Assembly (NCBI GenBank): GCA_022321325.1
Contig: JAKOEO010000014.1
Span: 13,725-46,122 of the forward strand
DNA: 32,398 bases
DNA from: Candidatus Magnetominusculus sp. LBB02
Lineage (GTDB): Bacteria; Nitrospirota; Thermodesulfovibrionia; Thermodesulfovibrionales; Magnetobacteriaceae
Direction of reading: 5' to 3'
The stretch's first letter is position 1; every line of letters starts with the position of its first letter. The position numbers and the translations under genes are program-made. This document shows, piece by piece, positions 15,496 through 24,733 of this stretch. The notes under the pieces were generated by a model, which was given only the letters and a program-made list of their open reading frames with translations, searched no databases and had not been told where the DNA came from.

Positions 15496-17579
15496 CAAAT
15501 CAGAAGAACGAGATAAGGGGCGTTATTGCCGCCCTTTTTGCAGTGTTTTGCGCCGTAAGCCTGTTTTCATATGATAAGTGGGACCCTTCTCCGTTTACGT
15601 ACACAACTTTGCAGGCGCGAAACTATGCCGGCGTTGTGGGGGCGTATTTTTCTGACACCGCGTTTTCATTTATTGGAACGTCGGCTTTTTTAATTCCTCT
15701 TACGGCGTTCATCTACGGCATACGGCGGCTGCTCGGGTCTAAGAAAAACGCTGATAATGTCTTTGGAATGATGATGCTTGTTATTGCTGTTTCAATGGTG
15801 CTGTCGCTTTGTTCTTTTATCTTCGATACGAATGCGATAACCGGCGGGGTTGTCGGCTCGGCCATTGTCCACATGCTCAATTCCCTGTTTTCCCTTGTAG
15901 GGGCATTTCTTATCAGCCTTGCCGCACTGGTTACGTCTGTCATGCTGATGCTGCCGCTTAAGTCATCATCGCTGTTAATGCGAAGGGCTGAAGAGGATGC
16001 CGCCATTGAACCTGCAAGTGAAGCGGTTGCCGAAACGGCGGCGGCCAAAGTATCGACGGCGCCCAAAGTATCAGCGGAGCCTGATACCACAGAGCTTAAA
16101 ATAATCACCCATCACCAAGTACAGGAAGACGTACGCGAAGAGACGCCGCCGACAAGGCCAGACATTCGGCAAGGCCTTTCTGAGTCAAATCTCTACACGC
16201 TTCCCGGCTTTGAGCTGCTTAGTGCCGCACAGGGAGAGAACAGGGAGACCTCAAAGGAGGAGCTGCAGCGGGCGGCCACCATATTGCGCGAAAAACTCTC
16301 TGACTTCGGCGTGGAGGGTAAGATTTCTCAGGCACATCCAGGGCCGGTAATCACCATGTATGAGTTTGAGCCTGCCCCTGGCGTAAAGATAAGCAAGGTA
16401 GTGGCGCTCTCAGACGACCTTGGCCGCGCAATGGGAGGCATAAAGGTCAGGGTATCCCTAATCCCCGGCAAGACCCCTATAGGCATAGAAGTCCCCAACG
16501 AACACAGAAACATTGTCAGCCTCAAGGAGATAATCGCCTCTGATAAGTTTACAAAGAAATCCTCGCTGCTTACGCTGTCTCTGGGCAAGGACATCTACGG
16601 CAATCCCATTGTGGAAGACCTTGCGCGTATGCCTCACCTTCTGGTTGCCGGAACGACCGGCTCCGGCAAGAGCGTTGCGGTAAACTCTATGGTAATGAGC
16701 ATTTTATATAAGGCCAAGCCCTCGCAGGTCAGAATGCTGATGATAGATCCAAAGCTGCTTGAGCTGTCCATATACGAGGGCATTCCCCATCTTGTCTCAA
16801 ACGTTATAACCAACCCAAAGGAGGCCTCTGACGCGCTGAAAAAGATGCTGATAGAGATGGAAAGGCGCTACAGGTTGATAGCCGAACAAGGCTCAAGGAA
16901 CATTGATATGTTTAACGCCTCAGTGGCCGAGGAAGACAGGCTGCCCTATATCGTAATAATTATTGACGAGCTTGCCGATTTGATGTTCACAGCGGCAAAG
17001 AACGTAGAAGACTCTATAGTGCGCCTTGCGCAGATGGCGCGTGCGGCGGGAATGCACCTGATTGTGGCCACGCAGCGCCCCTCGGTTGATGTCATAACGG
17101 GGATAATCAAGGCGAATTTCCCCTCACGAATTGCCTTTATGGTGTCGTCCAAGGTGGATTCAAGGACAATACTCGACACACACGGGGCGGAGAAACTGCT
17201 TGGGCGCGGCGACATGCTGGTACTAAGCCCGGGGGCAAAAATCCAGAGGGTTCATGGGGCATTTGTCACCGAGGAAGAGATTAAGGCGGTGGTTGATTTT
17301 GCCAAGTCGCAGGCCAGCCCTGACCATACGTTTTTTGATTCTCTGTTTGTTCAAGATACCGAGGACGCAGAGGGCGGCTCATCACAAGACAAGGACGAGA
17401 TCTACGATGAGGTCATAAAATATGCCCGCGGCATTGGCGAGGTCTCCATATCGTCAATACAACGGCGGTTTAAGATAGGCTACAACCGGGCGGCAAGGAT
17501 TGTGGACATAATGGACGGCGACGGCCTCATTGGCCCTTCAAAGGGGGCAGGCAAACCCCGCAACTTCCTCGATGGCTAA
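15480..17579 (+). CDS. ftsK: DNA translocase FtsK/SpoIIIE
   Basis: FtsK is a septal ATPase pump that moves chromosome ends across the division site and activates dimer resolution. The 699-residue product has about four N-terminal membrane helices (residues 15-165). A short linker follows that is rich in Ala, Glu and Val, much shorter than in E. coli. The motor domain carries Walker A GTTGSGKS (391-398) and Walker B IVIIIDELADL with D496-E497, followed by a gamma winged-helix domain (about 635-699) with YNRAARIVDIMDGDG. It looks intact. It overlaps uppP by 16 bases and the histidine kinase by 8 bases. The size matches the compact SpoIIIE-like class. Confidence 0.95.
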   Translation: MAETVTNQKNEIRGVIAALFAVFCAVSLFSYDKWDPSPFTYTTLQARNYAGVVGAYFSDTAFSFIGTSAFLIPLTAFIYGIRRLLGSKKNADNVFGMMMLVIAVSMVLSLCSFIFDTNAITGGVVGSAIVHMLNSLFSLVGAFLISLAALVTSVMLMLPLKSSSLLMRRAEEDAAIEPASEAVAETAAAKVSTAPKVSAEPDTTELKIITHHQVQEDVREETPPTRPDIRQGLSESNLYTLPGFELLSAAQGENRETSKEELQRAATILREKLSDFGVEGKISQAHPGPVITMYEFEPAPGVKISKVVALSDDLGRAMGGIKVRVSLIPGKTPIGIEVPNEHRNIVSLKEIIASDKFTKKSSLLTLSLGKDIYGNPIVEDLARMPHLLVAGTTGSGKSVAVNSMVMSILYKAKPSQVRMLMIDPKLLELSIYEGIPHLVSNVITNPKEASDALKKMLIEMERRYRLIAEQGSRNIDMFNASVAEEDRLPYIVIIIDELADLMFTAAKNVEDSIVRLAQMARAAGMHLIVATQRPSVDVITGIIKANFPSRIAFMVSSKVDSRTILDTHGAEKLLGRGDMLVLSPGAKIQRVHGAFVTEEEIKAVVDFAKSQASPDHTFFDSLFVQDTEDAEGGSSQDKDEIYDEVIKYARGIGEVSISSIQRRFKIGYNRAARIVDIMDGDGLIGPSKGAGKPRNFLDG

Positions 17580-19509
17580 AGAGCAAAACAGGGGGATGTC
17601 CAGGGGCTACCTGCAGTCCCATTATTACTGGGTGCTGCCAATAGCGGTCTGGGCGCTTGTGTCTTTGGCGTCGCTGAGGTGGCATCTGTATCTGCTGCAG
17701 GAAGAGGCGTATAATATGGCGCTTGAGTCGGGGCGTTCAATGTTTAACATGATTATGACTACGCGCATGTGGAATGCCTCCCACGGCGGAGTCTATGTCC
17801 CCGTTACTAACTCCTCGCCGCCCAACCCATATCTCGAAACGCCGGACAGGGACATAACCACGACAGACGGCAGGAAACTGACCATGATTAATCCGGCGTA
17901 TATGACACGCCAGCTTTCCGAGATTGCTAAAAACGTACACAGCGGGGCGTTTCATATTACGAGCCTCAGGCCTATAAGGCCGGACAACGCGCCCACGCCG
18001 TGGGAGGCCCTTGCCCTGAGGAAGTTTGAGGATAAAGGTTCAAAAGAGGAGGTGCTGCCGCCGGGGGCTGACGGCATACTTGTCTATATGGCCCCTTTGA
18101 AGGTGGAAAAACCCTGTCTCAAGTGCCACGAAAAACAGGGATACAAGGAGGGAGACATAAGAGGCGGCATATCTGTGACCGTCCCCGTGTCGTCAATTTC
18201 CAGATACACAGGCATACAGCGCAGGAATTTCGTTGTTCTGCACATATTTATATTCCTGTCCATGTCCGCGATGATGTTGTTTTTTATAAGCCGCATAAGA
18301 CGGCAGTGGCTTGCCATCAGACACGCCAAAGACACGCAGGAGGCTGTCGTAGAGGAGCGCACGGCAGAGTTAAGGGAAACAAACGCACGCCTGACACAGG
18401 AGATTCATGAACGCAAAGCGGCAGAGCGCATACTCAGCGAATCGGAGACAAAACTCCGCTGCCTGATTCAATCTGTCATGGACGGCATCATCTCTACAGA
18501 CGAGGGGGGCATAATCATTGCGTTTAACAGGGGGGCGGAGTCCCTGTTTGGATATACTGCCGATGAGGCAATAAACAAGCCGGTGTCAATGTTGATACCA
18601 GAGCGCTTTACGGCGGCATATCTTCGGGCGTTTAAGGCGTTTCAGTTACTGGGGGATTCCTACATGGACGGCAAGCGCGTGGAGTTTGAGGGACTCAGAA
18701 AGGATGGCACGGAGTTTCCCTTTGACCTCTCACTGGCTTCATGGAAGACAAAGGCCGGGACGTTTTATACCGGCATTGCCCGCGACATCACTTCCCGCAA
18801 GAAGATGGAAGACCAGATTAATGCCTCTTTAAGGGAGAAGGTTGTCCTTATCAGGGAGATTCACCACAGGGTAAAAAACAATATGCAGATAATTATAAGC
18901 CTGCTCAATATCCAGTCGGGGCTTATTAAAGACCCTGTGGACGCGGAGATATTTAATGAGACTAAGAATCGCATCATGGCCATGTCGCTTGTCCACGAGC
19001 GCCTTCATCAGTCTGAAACCCTTGCAGAGATAGACTTTGGCGACTATGTTAGAAAACTCGCAAGCGGGCTATTCCGCTCCTACGGCGTCAACGCCTCTAA
19101 GATAGCGCTTAAGATAGATATTGCCGACATCACCGTAGGCGTGGATATGGCTATTTCGTGCGGCCTTGTGTTAAACGAGCTGATTTCTAACTCTCTGAAG
19201 TATGCCTTTAAAGGCGGAGCAAGCGGCGAGATTGGCATAATGGCTGCCCGCAATGACGACAATTATGAGATTGAGATATGGGATGACGGGGCGGGGCTGC
19301 CGACATCTGTCGGTCTCAGAGACAATGAGACGCTTGGCCTTCAGCTTGTCGTATCCATAGTGGAAAACCAGCTTCGCGGCGCCATCTCCTTAGACAGGGA
19401 AAAGGGCGCGAGGTTTAAGATATCATTCACCGAGGTTAAACAAAAGCATAGCCCGATGGCTAGCTCATCAGGCTATGCCAATGAGCCGGGCTCAGGCGCA
19501 CAGGGCTGA
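17572..19509 (+). CDS. Membrane histidine kinase with Tll0287-like haem domain and PAS
   Basis: Residue numbers are from the ATG at 17572. A membrane helix at about 18-40 is followed by a periplasmic region resembling the Tll0287-like (DUF3365) domain. A c-type haem motif, CLKCH, lies at 182-186. A second helix (about 220-240) leads into a coiled linker, a PAS domain (about 290-410) and a HisKA_2-type kinase core. That core has IHHRVKNNMQ around H431-H432 and an ATPase with LNELISNSLKYAF and WDDGAGLP. It could sense redox state, oxygen or a gas. The start is chosen because ATGGCTAA overlaps the ftsK stop by 8 bases. A 17530 start would lie deeper in ftsK. No response regulator is adjacent. 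It overlaps the convergent acyltransferase tail-to-tail by 18 bases. Confidence 0.88.
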   Translation: MAKEQNRGMSRGYLQSHYYWVLPIAVWALVSLASLRWHLYLLQEEAYNMALESGRSMFNMIMTTRMWNASHGGVYVPVTNSSPPNPYLETPDRDITTTDGRKLTMINPAYMTRQLSEIAKNVHSGAFHITSLRPIRPDNAPTPWEALALRKFEDKGSKEEVLPPGADGILVYMAPLKVEKPCLKCHEKQGYKEGDIRGGISVTVPVSSISRYTGIQRRNFVVLHIFIFLSMSAMMLFFISRIRRQWLAIRHAKDTQEAVVEERTAELRETNARLTQEIHERKAAERILSESETKLRCLIQSVMDGIISTDEGGIIIAFNRGAESLFGYTADEAINKPVSMLIPERFTAAYLRAFKAFQLLGDSYMDGKRVEFEGLRKDGTEFPFDLSLASWKTKAGTFYTGIARDITSRKKMEDQINASLREKVVLIREIHHRVKNNMQIIISLLNIQSGLIKDPVDAEIFNETKNRIMAMSLVHERLHQSETLAEIDFGDYVRKLASGLFRSYGVNASKIALKIDIADITVGVDMAISCGLVLNELISNSLKYAFKGGASGEIGIMAARNDDNYEIEIWDDGAGLPTSVGLRDNETLGLQLVVSIVENQLRGAISLDREKGARFKISFTEVKQKHSPMASSSGYANEPGSGAQG

Positions 19510-20703
19510 TGTCCTGCCGTGATATTTATAAAACGCGTCAATGCCGTCCTTGCCCATATAGCGCGACAGGACGGCAGGTTCTGTAAGCGTCAGGTCAACA
19601 AGGATAAGCCCGTCAAGGCAGTCTCCAAAGCTGTGGTCAATGTTAAAGCCGATTACTTTACCGCCAAGACGCAGGTACTGTTTAAGCAAAATAGGCACGG
19701 CCTTGGGCGGCGAGAGTTGCTCGTTTTGAGACGCTATGCCTTCAGAGGCCGCGATGGCGGCAATCAACTCCGATACATCGTCTATATCTCTTACAAATGA
19801 CATGGCAGCCTCAGGCTCCCATCCCGCAATTCGCTCAGCCCTCATTGGAGTCTTTGGCCTTACGTGCCTGGCAAGAGATGGAATGTAGCTTGTCATTTTC
19901 AGAAAAGACACGATTAGTCGGCTGCATGTGGCGCTATAGTCTTTGTTAATGCTTACAGGGCCGAATAGGTATCTATACTGTGGGTTTGCCGCTACTATCT
20001 GGCCGATTCCCTTCCAAAGGAGCAGAAGCGGCACGTAACTCTTTTGATACTCCGGCCTGACAAAAGACCTGCCCATCTCAAGGGCGGGGCTGATTTTGTC
20101 GAGGAAGCGCTGCCCGTATCTAAACAGCGTAGTCGTATATAGCCCCTTAGTTCCGTGTTCGTTAAGAATCTCATCTGTCTTGCCAAGCCTGTAAGCGCCT
20201 GCAATTTCGTTTTTTTCAGAGTTCCAGATAAACAGATGCAGGTAATGGCTGTCGAAGCGGTCAATGTCCGCCGCCTTGCCTGTGCCCTCGTTTGCGGCCC
20301 GGAAGGTTATCTCACGAAGGCGGCCTATCTCACGCATAACAGAGGGGATTTGCCGTGCATATGCGCAGATGGCCGTGAACTCGCCCTGTCTGGCCAGAAT
20401 AAGGCTCTCTGGCAGAGCGGTTATTTCTCGGCGCATAGTTTCGGGATTTTCGGGCTGGACGATGGCCAGAGGGGGTGTGGCGTTTTTGCGTAACAACTGG
20501 GCAAGATTACCCGGCAGTCTGAACTGCAACTGTTTCTTTGCCTTTAGCTCAGGGCTATTTGCAAGCAGGTATGTACGCAGCCGCAGGTATTCTATCATTG
20601 CCTCGTCTGTCTCTATCTTTGAAAGTCTATGAAATGGGATTACGGTTGAGGTCTTGACGCGAATCGTCTTATTTCTTTTATTGAACAACTCACCGGGCAG
20701 CAT
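19492..20703 (-). CDS. GNAT/OlsB-like N-acyltransferase, likely 3' half of a broken fusion
   Basis: The 403-residue frame contains an OlsB or hemolysin-type acyltransferase domain at about residues 95-290. It shows SLILARQGEFTAICAYA and the FDSHYLHLFIWNSE core, with a later SPALEMGRSFVRPEYQKSY and YLFGPVSINKDY. Such proteins transfer acyl groups from carrier protein to amines such as ornithine in membrane lipid synthesis. The first residues, MLPGELFNKRNKTI, belong to the end of a lysophospholipid acyltransferase. The same frame upstream of this ATG continues as PLLRTA, again matching that family. So the ATG is probably internal to an ancestral single gene. It overlaps the upstream fragment by 14 bases. 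Confidence 0.7.
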   Translation of the reverse strand: MLPGELFNKRNKTIRVKTSTVIPFHRLSKIETDEAMIEYLRLRTYLLANSPELKAKKQLQFRLPGNLAQLLRKNATPPLAIVQPENPETMRREITALPESLILARQGEFTAICAYARQIPSVMREIGRLREITFRAANEGTGKAADIDRFDSHYLHLFIWNSEKNEIAGAYRLGKTDEILNEHGTKGLYTTTLFRYGQRFLDKISPALEMGRSFVRPEYQKSYVPLLLLWKGIGQIVAANPQYRYLFGPVSINKDYSATCSRLIVSFLKMTSYIPSLARHVRPKTPMRAERIAGWEPEAAMSFVRDIDDVSELIAAIAASEGIASQNEQLSPPKAVPILLKQYLRLGGKVIGFNIDHSFGDCLDGLILVDLTLTEPAVLSRYMGKDGIDAFYKYHGRTSALCA

Positions 20704-21307
20704 TGCCGTACGCAGAAGCGGGCATGGCGGGGCTGCCGGTCTTTCTGATAATTCTCGCTATCGAGGCGTCCCATTTTGGGTCGGTGACTACGCGTTTTTG
20801 CATATCAAAGTGCGAGACCTCGCCGGCTGGAAACACTACCAACATGCCGCCCTGTTTTACCCACGAAATTGTATCCCTCAGCGATTTGACATTCATCCGG
20901 TAAGACGCCTTCTTTTTGAAAGGGTCAACAAAAAAGAACATATCGGCGATATCGGGGATATAGCTAAGCAGATAGTTGGCCATAATTTTTACGTCGGGAC
21001 GAACGGCACGCAGGACAGAGGCAATTATCAGCCCTTCGATGCCGCCAAATGGATGGTTTGCCACAACGACGGCAGGCCCGGTGGCGGGAATGTGCCTGAT
21101 ATCGTTCTCTGATATATCATACTTTACATCGAGGGCCTGCAGTGTTTTAGAGATAAAACAGCCGCCCGAAGGTAGCTGCCCGTACAACTTATTAAGCCTG
21201 TCAAAGGACATGAGCCGCTCTAAAGCGGCCTTTACTATTGGATTGAAACGGTGCTCAGACGGAAGCTCAAGCCTGAAAATATTAGTCTTGCATGAATTGT
21301 CTGCCAT
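20690..21307 (-). CDS. Lysophospholipid acyltransferase, truncated 5' half of a broken fusion
   Basis: The 205-residue product has the acyltransferase block NHPFGGIEGL and the FPAGEVS block, with a phosphate-binding region between. It stops soon after GSPAMPASAYG. In this family I would expect about 19 more residues (a YFxGxNSxxF-like segment) and then RTAxLPxELxNKR, which here appears in another frame. The natural reading is a small deletion with frameshift, so the protein is probably inactive or poorly folded. A GGAGGG ribosome site precedes the ATG. A separate two-gene reading (OlsA plus OlsB) cannot be excluded without relatives. Confidence 0.7.
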   Translation of the reverse strand: MADNSCKTNIFRLELPSEHRFNPIVKAALERLMSFDRLNKLYGQLPSGGCFISKTLQALDVKYDISENDIRHIPATGPAVVVANHPFGGIEGLIIASVLRAVRPDVKIMANYLLSYIPDIADMFFFVDPFKKKASYRMNVKSLRDTISWVKQGGMLVVFPAGEVSHFDMQKRVVTDPKWDASIARIIRKTGSPAMPASAYGNAAR

Positions 21308-21381
21308 GAATGTCCCTCCGTGATATTAAGCCTGCGGCGGTGAGCCGGTAATTGTAGTATCATCAATAAATCCATGCGCGT

Positions 21382-21410
21382 ATTATAAAGACGAATTATT
21401 ACAGTATCAT
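21382..21410 (-). promoter_or_regulatory. Promoter for the acyltransferase genes
   Basis: On the minus strand ATGATA (21405-21410) and TATAAT (21382-21387) are spaced 17 bases. Transcription would start near 21375, with a leader of about 68 bases. The rest of the 209-base gap (21308-21516) holds only a weak small reading frame (see rejected items). Confidence 0.5.
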
Positions 21411-21516
21411 TGCGGTCGTGTTATGATTTCGTTAAATTATAAAGAAATCTCTGATTCCATGAATAAGCTATGTGAGCAATACATCCCGGCATTAGGTCTT
21501 ATAATAGGAAAGCGGC

Positions 21517-22590
21517 TCAGGCGCTATTCTTTGCTGCATGTTTTGATTTAAATCTGTTACGCATGAATATAGCAGTTAAACAGGCTGCCATCAATAGCAA
21601 TACAAAAAATAGATTTTTAGCAATCTCCTTCCCAACATCCGAGGTGTCTACCAGTAAGTGTATATTCCAGACAGAATGGGCGTCCTGCGTACCAATCATC
21701 AAATATTCTTTTTCACTTGTGTCTGTAGTGTCTGTCTGCCCCTGACTGCTAAGGCGCATTGTAACAAGTTTAATATTATTCTTTTCCGATTGCTTTATAA
21801 CCTGCAGCGGCAATAAATGTTCGTCGGCATATGACTTATTTAGCGAAATCTTCTGTAAAGTCTTTTCCGGTAAGGCGTCAATTGTGCGATAGAGATACCG
21901 TTGGTCGTTAGAGTAAAAAATAACCCCGTTGTCGTCTGCAATTAACACCGTATCTAGTTTGTTCATGTCCTGAGGCGTGAACACATTCAGGTCATATTTG
22001 ATGACGGCAACGCCAATTATCTGCCGGCTATCAATCCCGGCCATTACTGGGCTAGCCCTGTAATACCCAAGTTTCTTCGTTATAGCGCCAATAGCTATGT
22101 CATCGTTGGCAAATCCCTTAATTGCCGTTTTGAAATAATCTCTGAATTGAAAATTCTTGCCGACAAAACTGTCAGCGCTTCTGTAGTTGCTTGAAGCGAC
22201 TGTCACGCCATCCTTGTTCATGATATAAGTTGCCGATGCCCCAATCTGGTCATTGAATAATTGCAAGACGCCATTGAGCCTGTTGCCCGCATCGGGATGT
22301 TTTAAGTATTCTATGACATCGGTACGTTCCGATATTATTTTAGAGAAGACAATATAGGTATTCAGCTTGTCAAGTAAATAATCGTTATATGTGTTTAAGC
22401 GTAAAGCCGCCTCGATATGAATCTTCTTTATCGTCTTTTCCCTAGTCCAAATGACCGTAAATACCAATAATATGATGGCAGGTGTCAATAGCAGGGCTGC
22501 CAATATCAAAGTCTTGATATTCAGATAACGTATTGCCAGATTATCTGGTCTATCAGGTTTAGTCGTATCGTTTTTCTCAGTTGTCATCAT
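21517..22590 (-). CDS. Orphan double-Cache membrane protein
   Basis: The 357-residue protein has a cytoplasmic head, a membrane helix at about residues 27-47 (TLILAALLLTPAIILLVF), a large periplasmic region (about 50-315) and a second helix near 325-343. It ends after a short basic tail. The periplasmic part looks like a DctB-type double Cache sensor domain, with NKDGVTVASS, the DYFKTAIKG segment, and later IADDNGVIFYSN. No kinase, receptor or GGDEF domain follows; the stop comes 14 residues after the second helix. It may be a ligand-binding partner for another protein, or a truncated sensor kinase. It lies 9 bases after the propeller gene, so the two are probably co-transcribed. Confidence 0.8.
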   Translation of the reverse strand: MMTTEKNDTTKPDRPDNLAIRYLNIKTLILAALLLTPAIILLVFTVIWTREKTIKKIHIEAALRLNTYNDYLLDKLNTYIVFSKIISERTDVIEYLKHPDAGNRLNGVLQLFNDQIGASATYIMNKDGVTVASSNYRSADSFVGKNFQFRDYFKTAIKGFANDDIAIGAITKKLGYYRASPVMAGIDSRQIIGVAVIKYDLNVFTPQDMNKLDTVLIADDNGVIFYSNDQRYLYRTIDALPEKTLQKISLNKSYADEHLLPLQVIKQSEKNNIKLVTMRLSSQGQTDTTDTSEKEYLMIGTQDAHSVWNIHLLVDTSDVGKEIAKNLFFVLLLMAACLTAIFMRNRFKSKHAAKNSA

Positions 22591-22599
22591 AAACCAGTC

Positions 22600-24066
22600 C
22601 TATTCAAACCGAAACGCGAATATTCTTGAGCGTATCAACAGGAATCTTAATCTTACAATCTTACCAGCGAGGGCTGAGATGTCATCAGTCCCCTTCCACG
22701 TTACCGGCGCCCACATGGAGTTGCCCATGACTGGGCCGCAGTCTTCGATTGCGAATCCATCAAACGGCTTTATCTCAAACTTTGGTTTCAGCTCTATTAT
22801 CTCAACCCTTATCTCGCCGCCTGAGTATGAAAACGAATTAAGAAGCAGGCGGCTTCCTTCAAATATGCACGGGTATGTGTAGAACTCCCCCTTTAGCGTG
22901 GACTCAACCGCCATAAAGCCGTCCTCTCTGACAACAGCCGCGTGTATTGCCGGTCGTTCGCTGATGTATTCATTGTGCGCCCTGCGAGAAAAAAACACGG
23001 GAAACGCCCATTTGCCATCTCCATACGGCACTATGCCCGCCCCTGCGTATGTCGTCACCTTCCTGTAGGATGAGTTTTCAGCCAGTATTGGCGCGGGCTT
23101 TGGCATTGACCAGTGGCGGGCGTCCCGGCTTACGGCAAGGTGCAGAGTTACGGTATCTGTGTTTCTGTGGTAAAGTGCGGGCAGCATAATATGCGCGGCC
23201 TCTGCCTCCGGCCAGCGGTTGTAGGCGTTTGTGTATATATCGAGCGACGGCTCCCATGAAGGCTCCGGCATCAGTACGGGCGCTGGCATGGGGAATTTAT
23301 TAAACGTCTCTGACTCAGACCTGCCCACTATGCGCCGTCCCCCAAAACCAGCCGCCGTCTGCGGCGTCCACTGGCGCACGTACATCACATATTTTTTTAT
23401 CGTCTCGTCATAGAGGGCAACCGTCTGCGTGTCGCTTGAGAATTTCCCTATAGCCTGTGACAGAGCACTCCAGTGAATGCCGTCCGGCGATACCGCCCCA
23501 TAGAGCCAGTTAAGAAGGCTGGAGTCCTTTTTGGCAGGCCCGAGGTAAGCCATCTTGTAGCGCGACTCCGCCGGGGCGCTGGGGTCGTAAAATACCGTAG
23601 CGCCATGGGCGCCCATATCGCCGCCCTGTTTCTTTGTGCCCGCTCCATAGACTATGTTATTGCGGCGTGAGCCTCTATAAGTTATCAGGCCGAGGTCGGG
23701 GCGATGCCATTGTTTAAAATCGCGCGACTCCGCATAACAAATCTTGTCATTTTCCTGTCCGTCCTTGTCAAAATCATACGTACAGTACCAGAGGCGGTAA
23801 AGTCCATCCTCATATCGCAGCGTACTATATGCCCCAATATATCCAAGCGGGTCGTTTTCTATAATGGGACGGCTGAGAATCTCCGGCTGCCCTACGGTAA
23901 GCGTAACCCCATAGGGGCTGAACCACGGGCGGCTGCCATAGGTGTCCTGATAATATTTCCAAAACGGCATCCCATAGCCAGCCTCGACAAACTGCCAGTC
24001 CACAAAGACATGCTTGCGGCCTTTGAGAAATCTTATCGGTATAGAGCTCACTTCAGAGGGACTCAT
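22600..24066 (-). CDS. Cytoplasmic five-bladed propeller, glycosidase-like
   Basis: The 488-residue protein has no signal peptide or membrane helix. Repeated blade-like patterns, such as YRLWYCTYD with CYAESRDFKQW, YKMAYLGPAK with SPDGIHWS, and LAVSRDARHW, resemble GH32, GH43 and related beta-propeller enzymes. These are common in proteins annotated as glycosyl hydrolase family members. Catalytic acids cannot be assigned with confidence from sequence alone, and carbohydrate specificity is unknown. The ATG at 24066 has AGGGCGG before it. It appears to be the first gene of a two-gene transcript with the Cache protein. Confidence 0.65.
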   Translation of the reverse strand: MSPSEVSSIPIRFLKGRKHVFVDWQFVEAGYGMPFWKYYQDTYGSRPWFSPYGVTLTVGQPEILSRPIIENDPLGYIGAYSTLRYEDGLYRLWYCTYDFDKDGQENDKICYAESRDFKQWHRPDLGLITYRGSRRNNIVYGAGTKKQGGDMGAHGATVFYDPSAPAESRYKMAYLGPAKKDSSLLNWLYGAVSPDGIHWSALSQAIGKFSSDTQTVALYDETIKKYVMYVRQWTPQTAAGFGGRRIVGRSESETFNKFPMPAPVLMPEPSWEPSLDIYTNAYNRWPEAEAAHIMLPALYHRNTDTVTLHLAVSRDARHWSMPKPAPILAENSSYRKVTTYAGAGIVPYGDGKWAFPVFFSRRAHNEYISERPAIHAAVVREDGFMAVESTLKGEFYTYPCIFEGSRLLLNSFSYSGGEIRVEIIELKPKFEIKPFDGFAIEDCGPVMGNSMWAPVTWKGTDDISALAGKIVRLRFLLIRSRIFAFRFE

Positions 24067-24088
24067 TGCCGCCCTGAAAATATACCTG

Positions 24089-24116
24089 TTGATATATGCC
24101 TTCCATATGATATACT
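24089..24116 (+). promoter_or_regulatory. Promoter for the unknown gene pair
   Basis: TTGATA (24089-24094) and TATACT (24111-24116) are 16 bases apart. A second -10-like TATAAT lies at 24133-24138. Both lie in the 103-base AT-rich gap between the divergent propeller gene and the pair. A strong AAGGAG ribosome site is at about 24154-24159. Confidence 0.5.
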
Positions 24117-24169
24117 ATATAACAATGGACGATATAATATAAAGCAATGCCCTAAGGAGTATCGGAAAT

Positions 24170-24733
24170 ATGAGCCAGAAAGACTACGAATCAAATTTGG
24201 AGACCGCCATATCTTACCTTAAAGTGCAAAACGGCGCTGACGCCCGTCTGTCAATCAGAAAGGCCCTGTCACAAGTGCCTGAGCAAGACAAGACTGAGGA
24301 CAATAAGTCCTACCTGAAGATTCTTTCAATGTGCGCCCGCTTTTCCCTTGAGGAGGGCGATATCTCGCGCTGTGGCTACTACATCAGGCTGGGGCTTAAA
24401 CTAAAGAGATTCCATGTGGATTTGCTCTTCCTCGATATCCTCCTGTCAAAGGTAACGCACCGCTACGGCGATATGCTTACAACAATACTAAGCTACCTGA
24501 TAGCGATAGACCTTCCCGACAGAGAGATATATGAATATGATTTTCTCAATTCAGAGGCGCTCAAAGAGGTCTACGATGTGTATCTGCCTCTTGCCTACTC
24601 AAATACGCAAAACCACTCCCCCGTTATGGAGATAATCCGCGACACCGCTGAAAGATTAAGAAAGATAGCCACCGGCGTATATATTGACAAGGCATACGAT
24701 ATCATGCGCGCCATAGACCTGAAATCCAACTGA
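24170..24733 (+). CDS. Helical, TPR-like protein of unknown function
   Basis: The 187-residue protein is cytoplasmic and looks all-helical. Segments such as NLETAISYLKVQNGADARLSI and CARFSLEEGDISRCGYYIR resemble degenerate tetratricopeptide pairs. I do not recognise a family. The ATG at 24170 has AAGGAG ten bases upstream. It overlaps the next gene by one base in TGATG, so the two are translationally coupled. It is likely a partner of the 399-residue protein. Confidence 0.65.
   Translation: MSQKDYESNLETAISYLKVQNGADARLSIRKALSQVPEQDKTEDNKSYLKILSMCARFSLEEGDISRCGYYIRLGLKLKRFHVDLLFLDILLSKVTHRYGDMLTTILSYLIAIDLPDREIYEYDFLNSEALKEVYDVYLPLAYSNTQNHSPVMEIIRDTAERLRKIATGVYIDKAYDIMRAIDLKSN

Noticed and set aside
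21423-21551. Small plus-strand frame of 42 residues after 21422
   Set aside because: There is no ribosome site, it overlaps the Cache gene antisense, and nothing marks it as a gene. It is kept as a note only.
23704-24222. Plus-strand 172-residue frame across the propeller gene
   Set aside because: It lies antisense to a strong gene and covers the divergent promoter region, so it is unlikely to be real.
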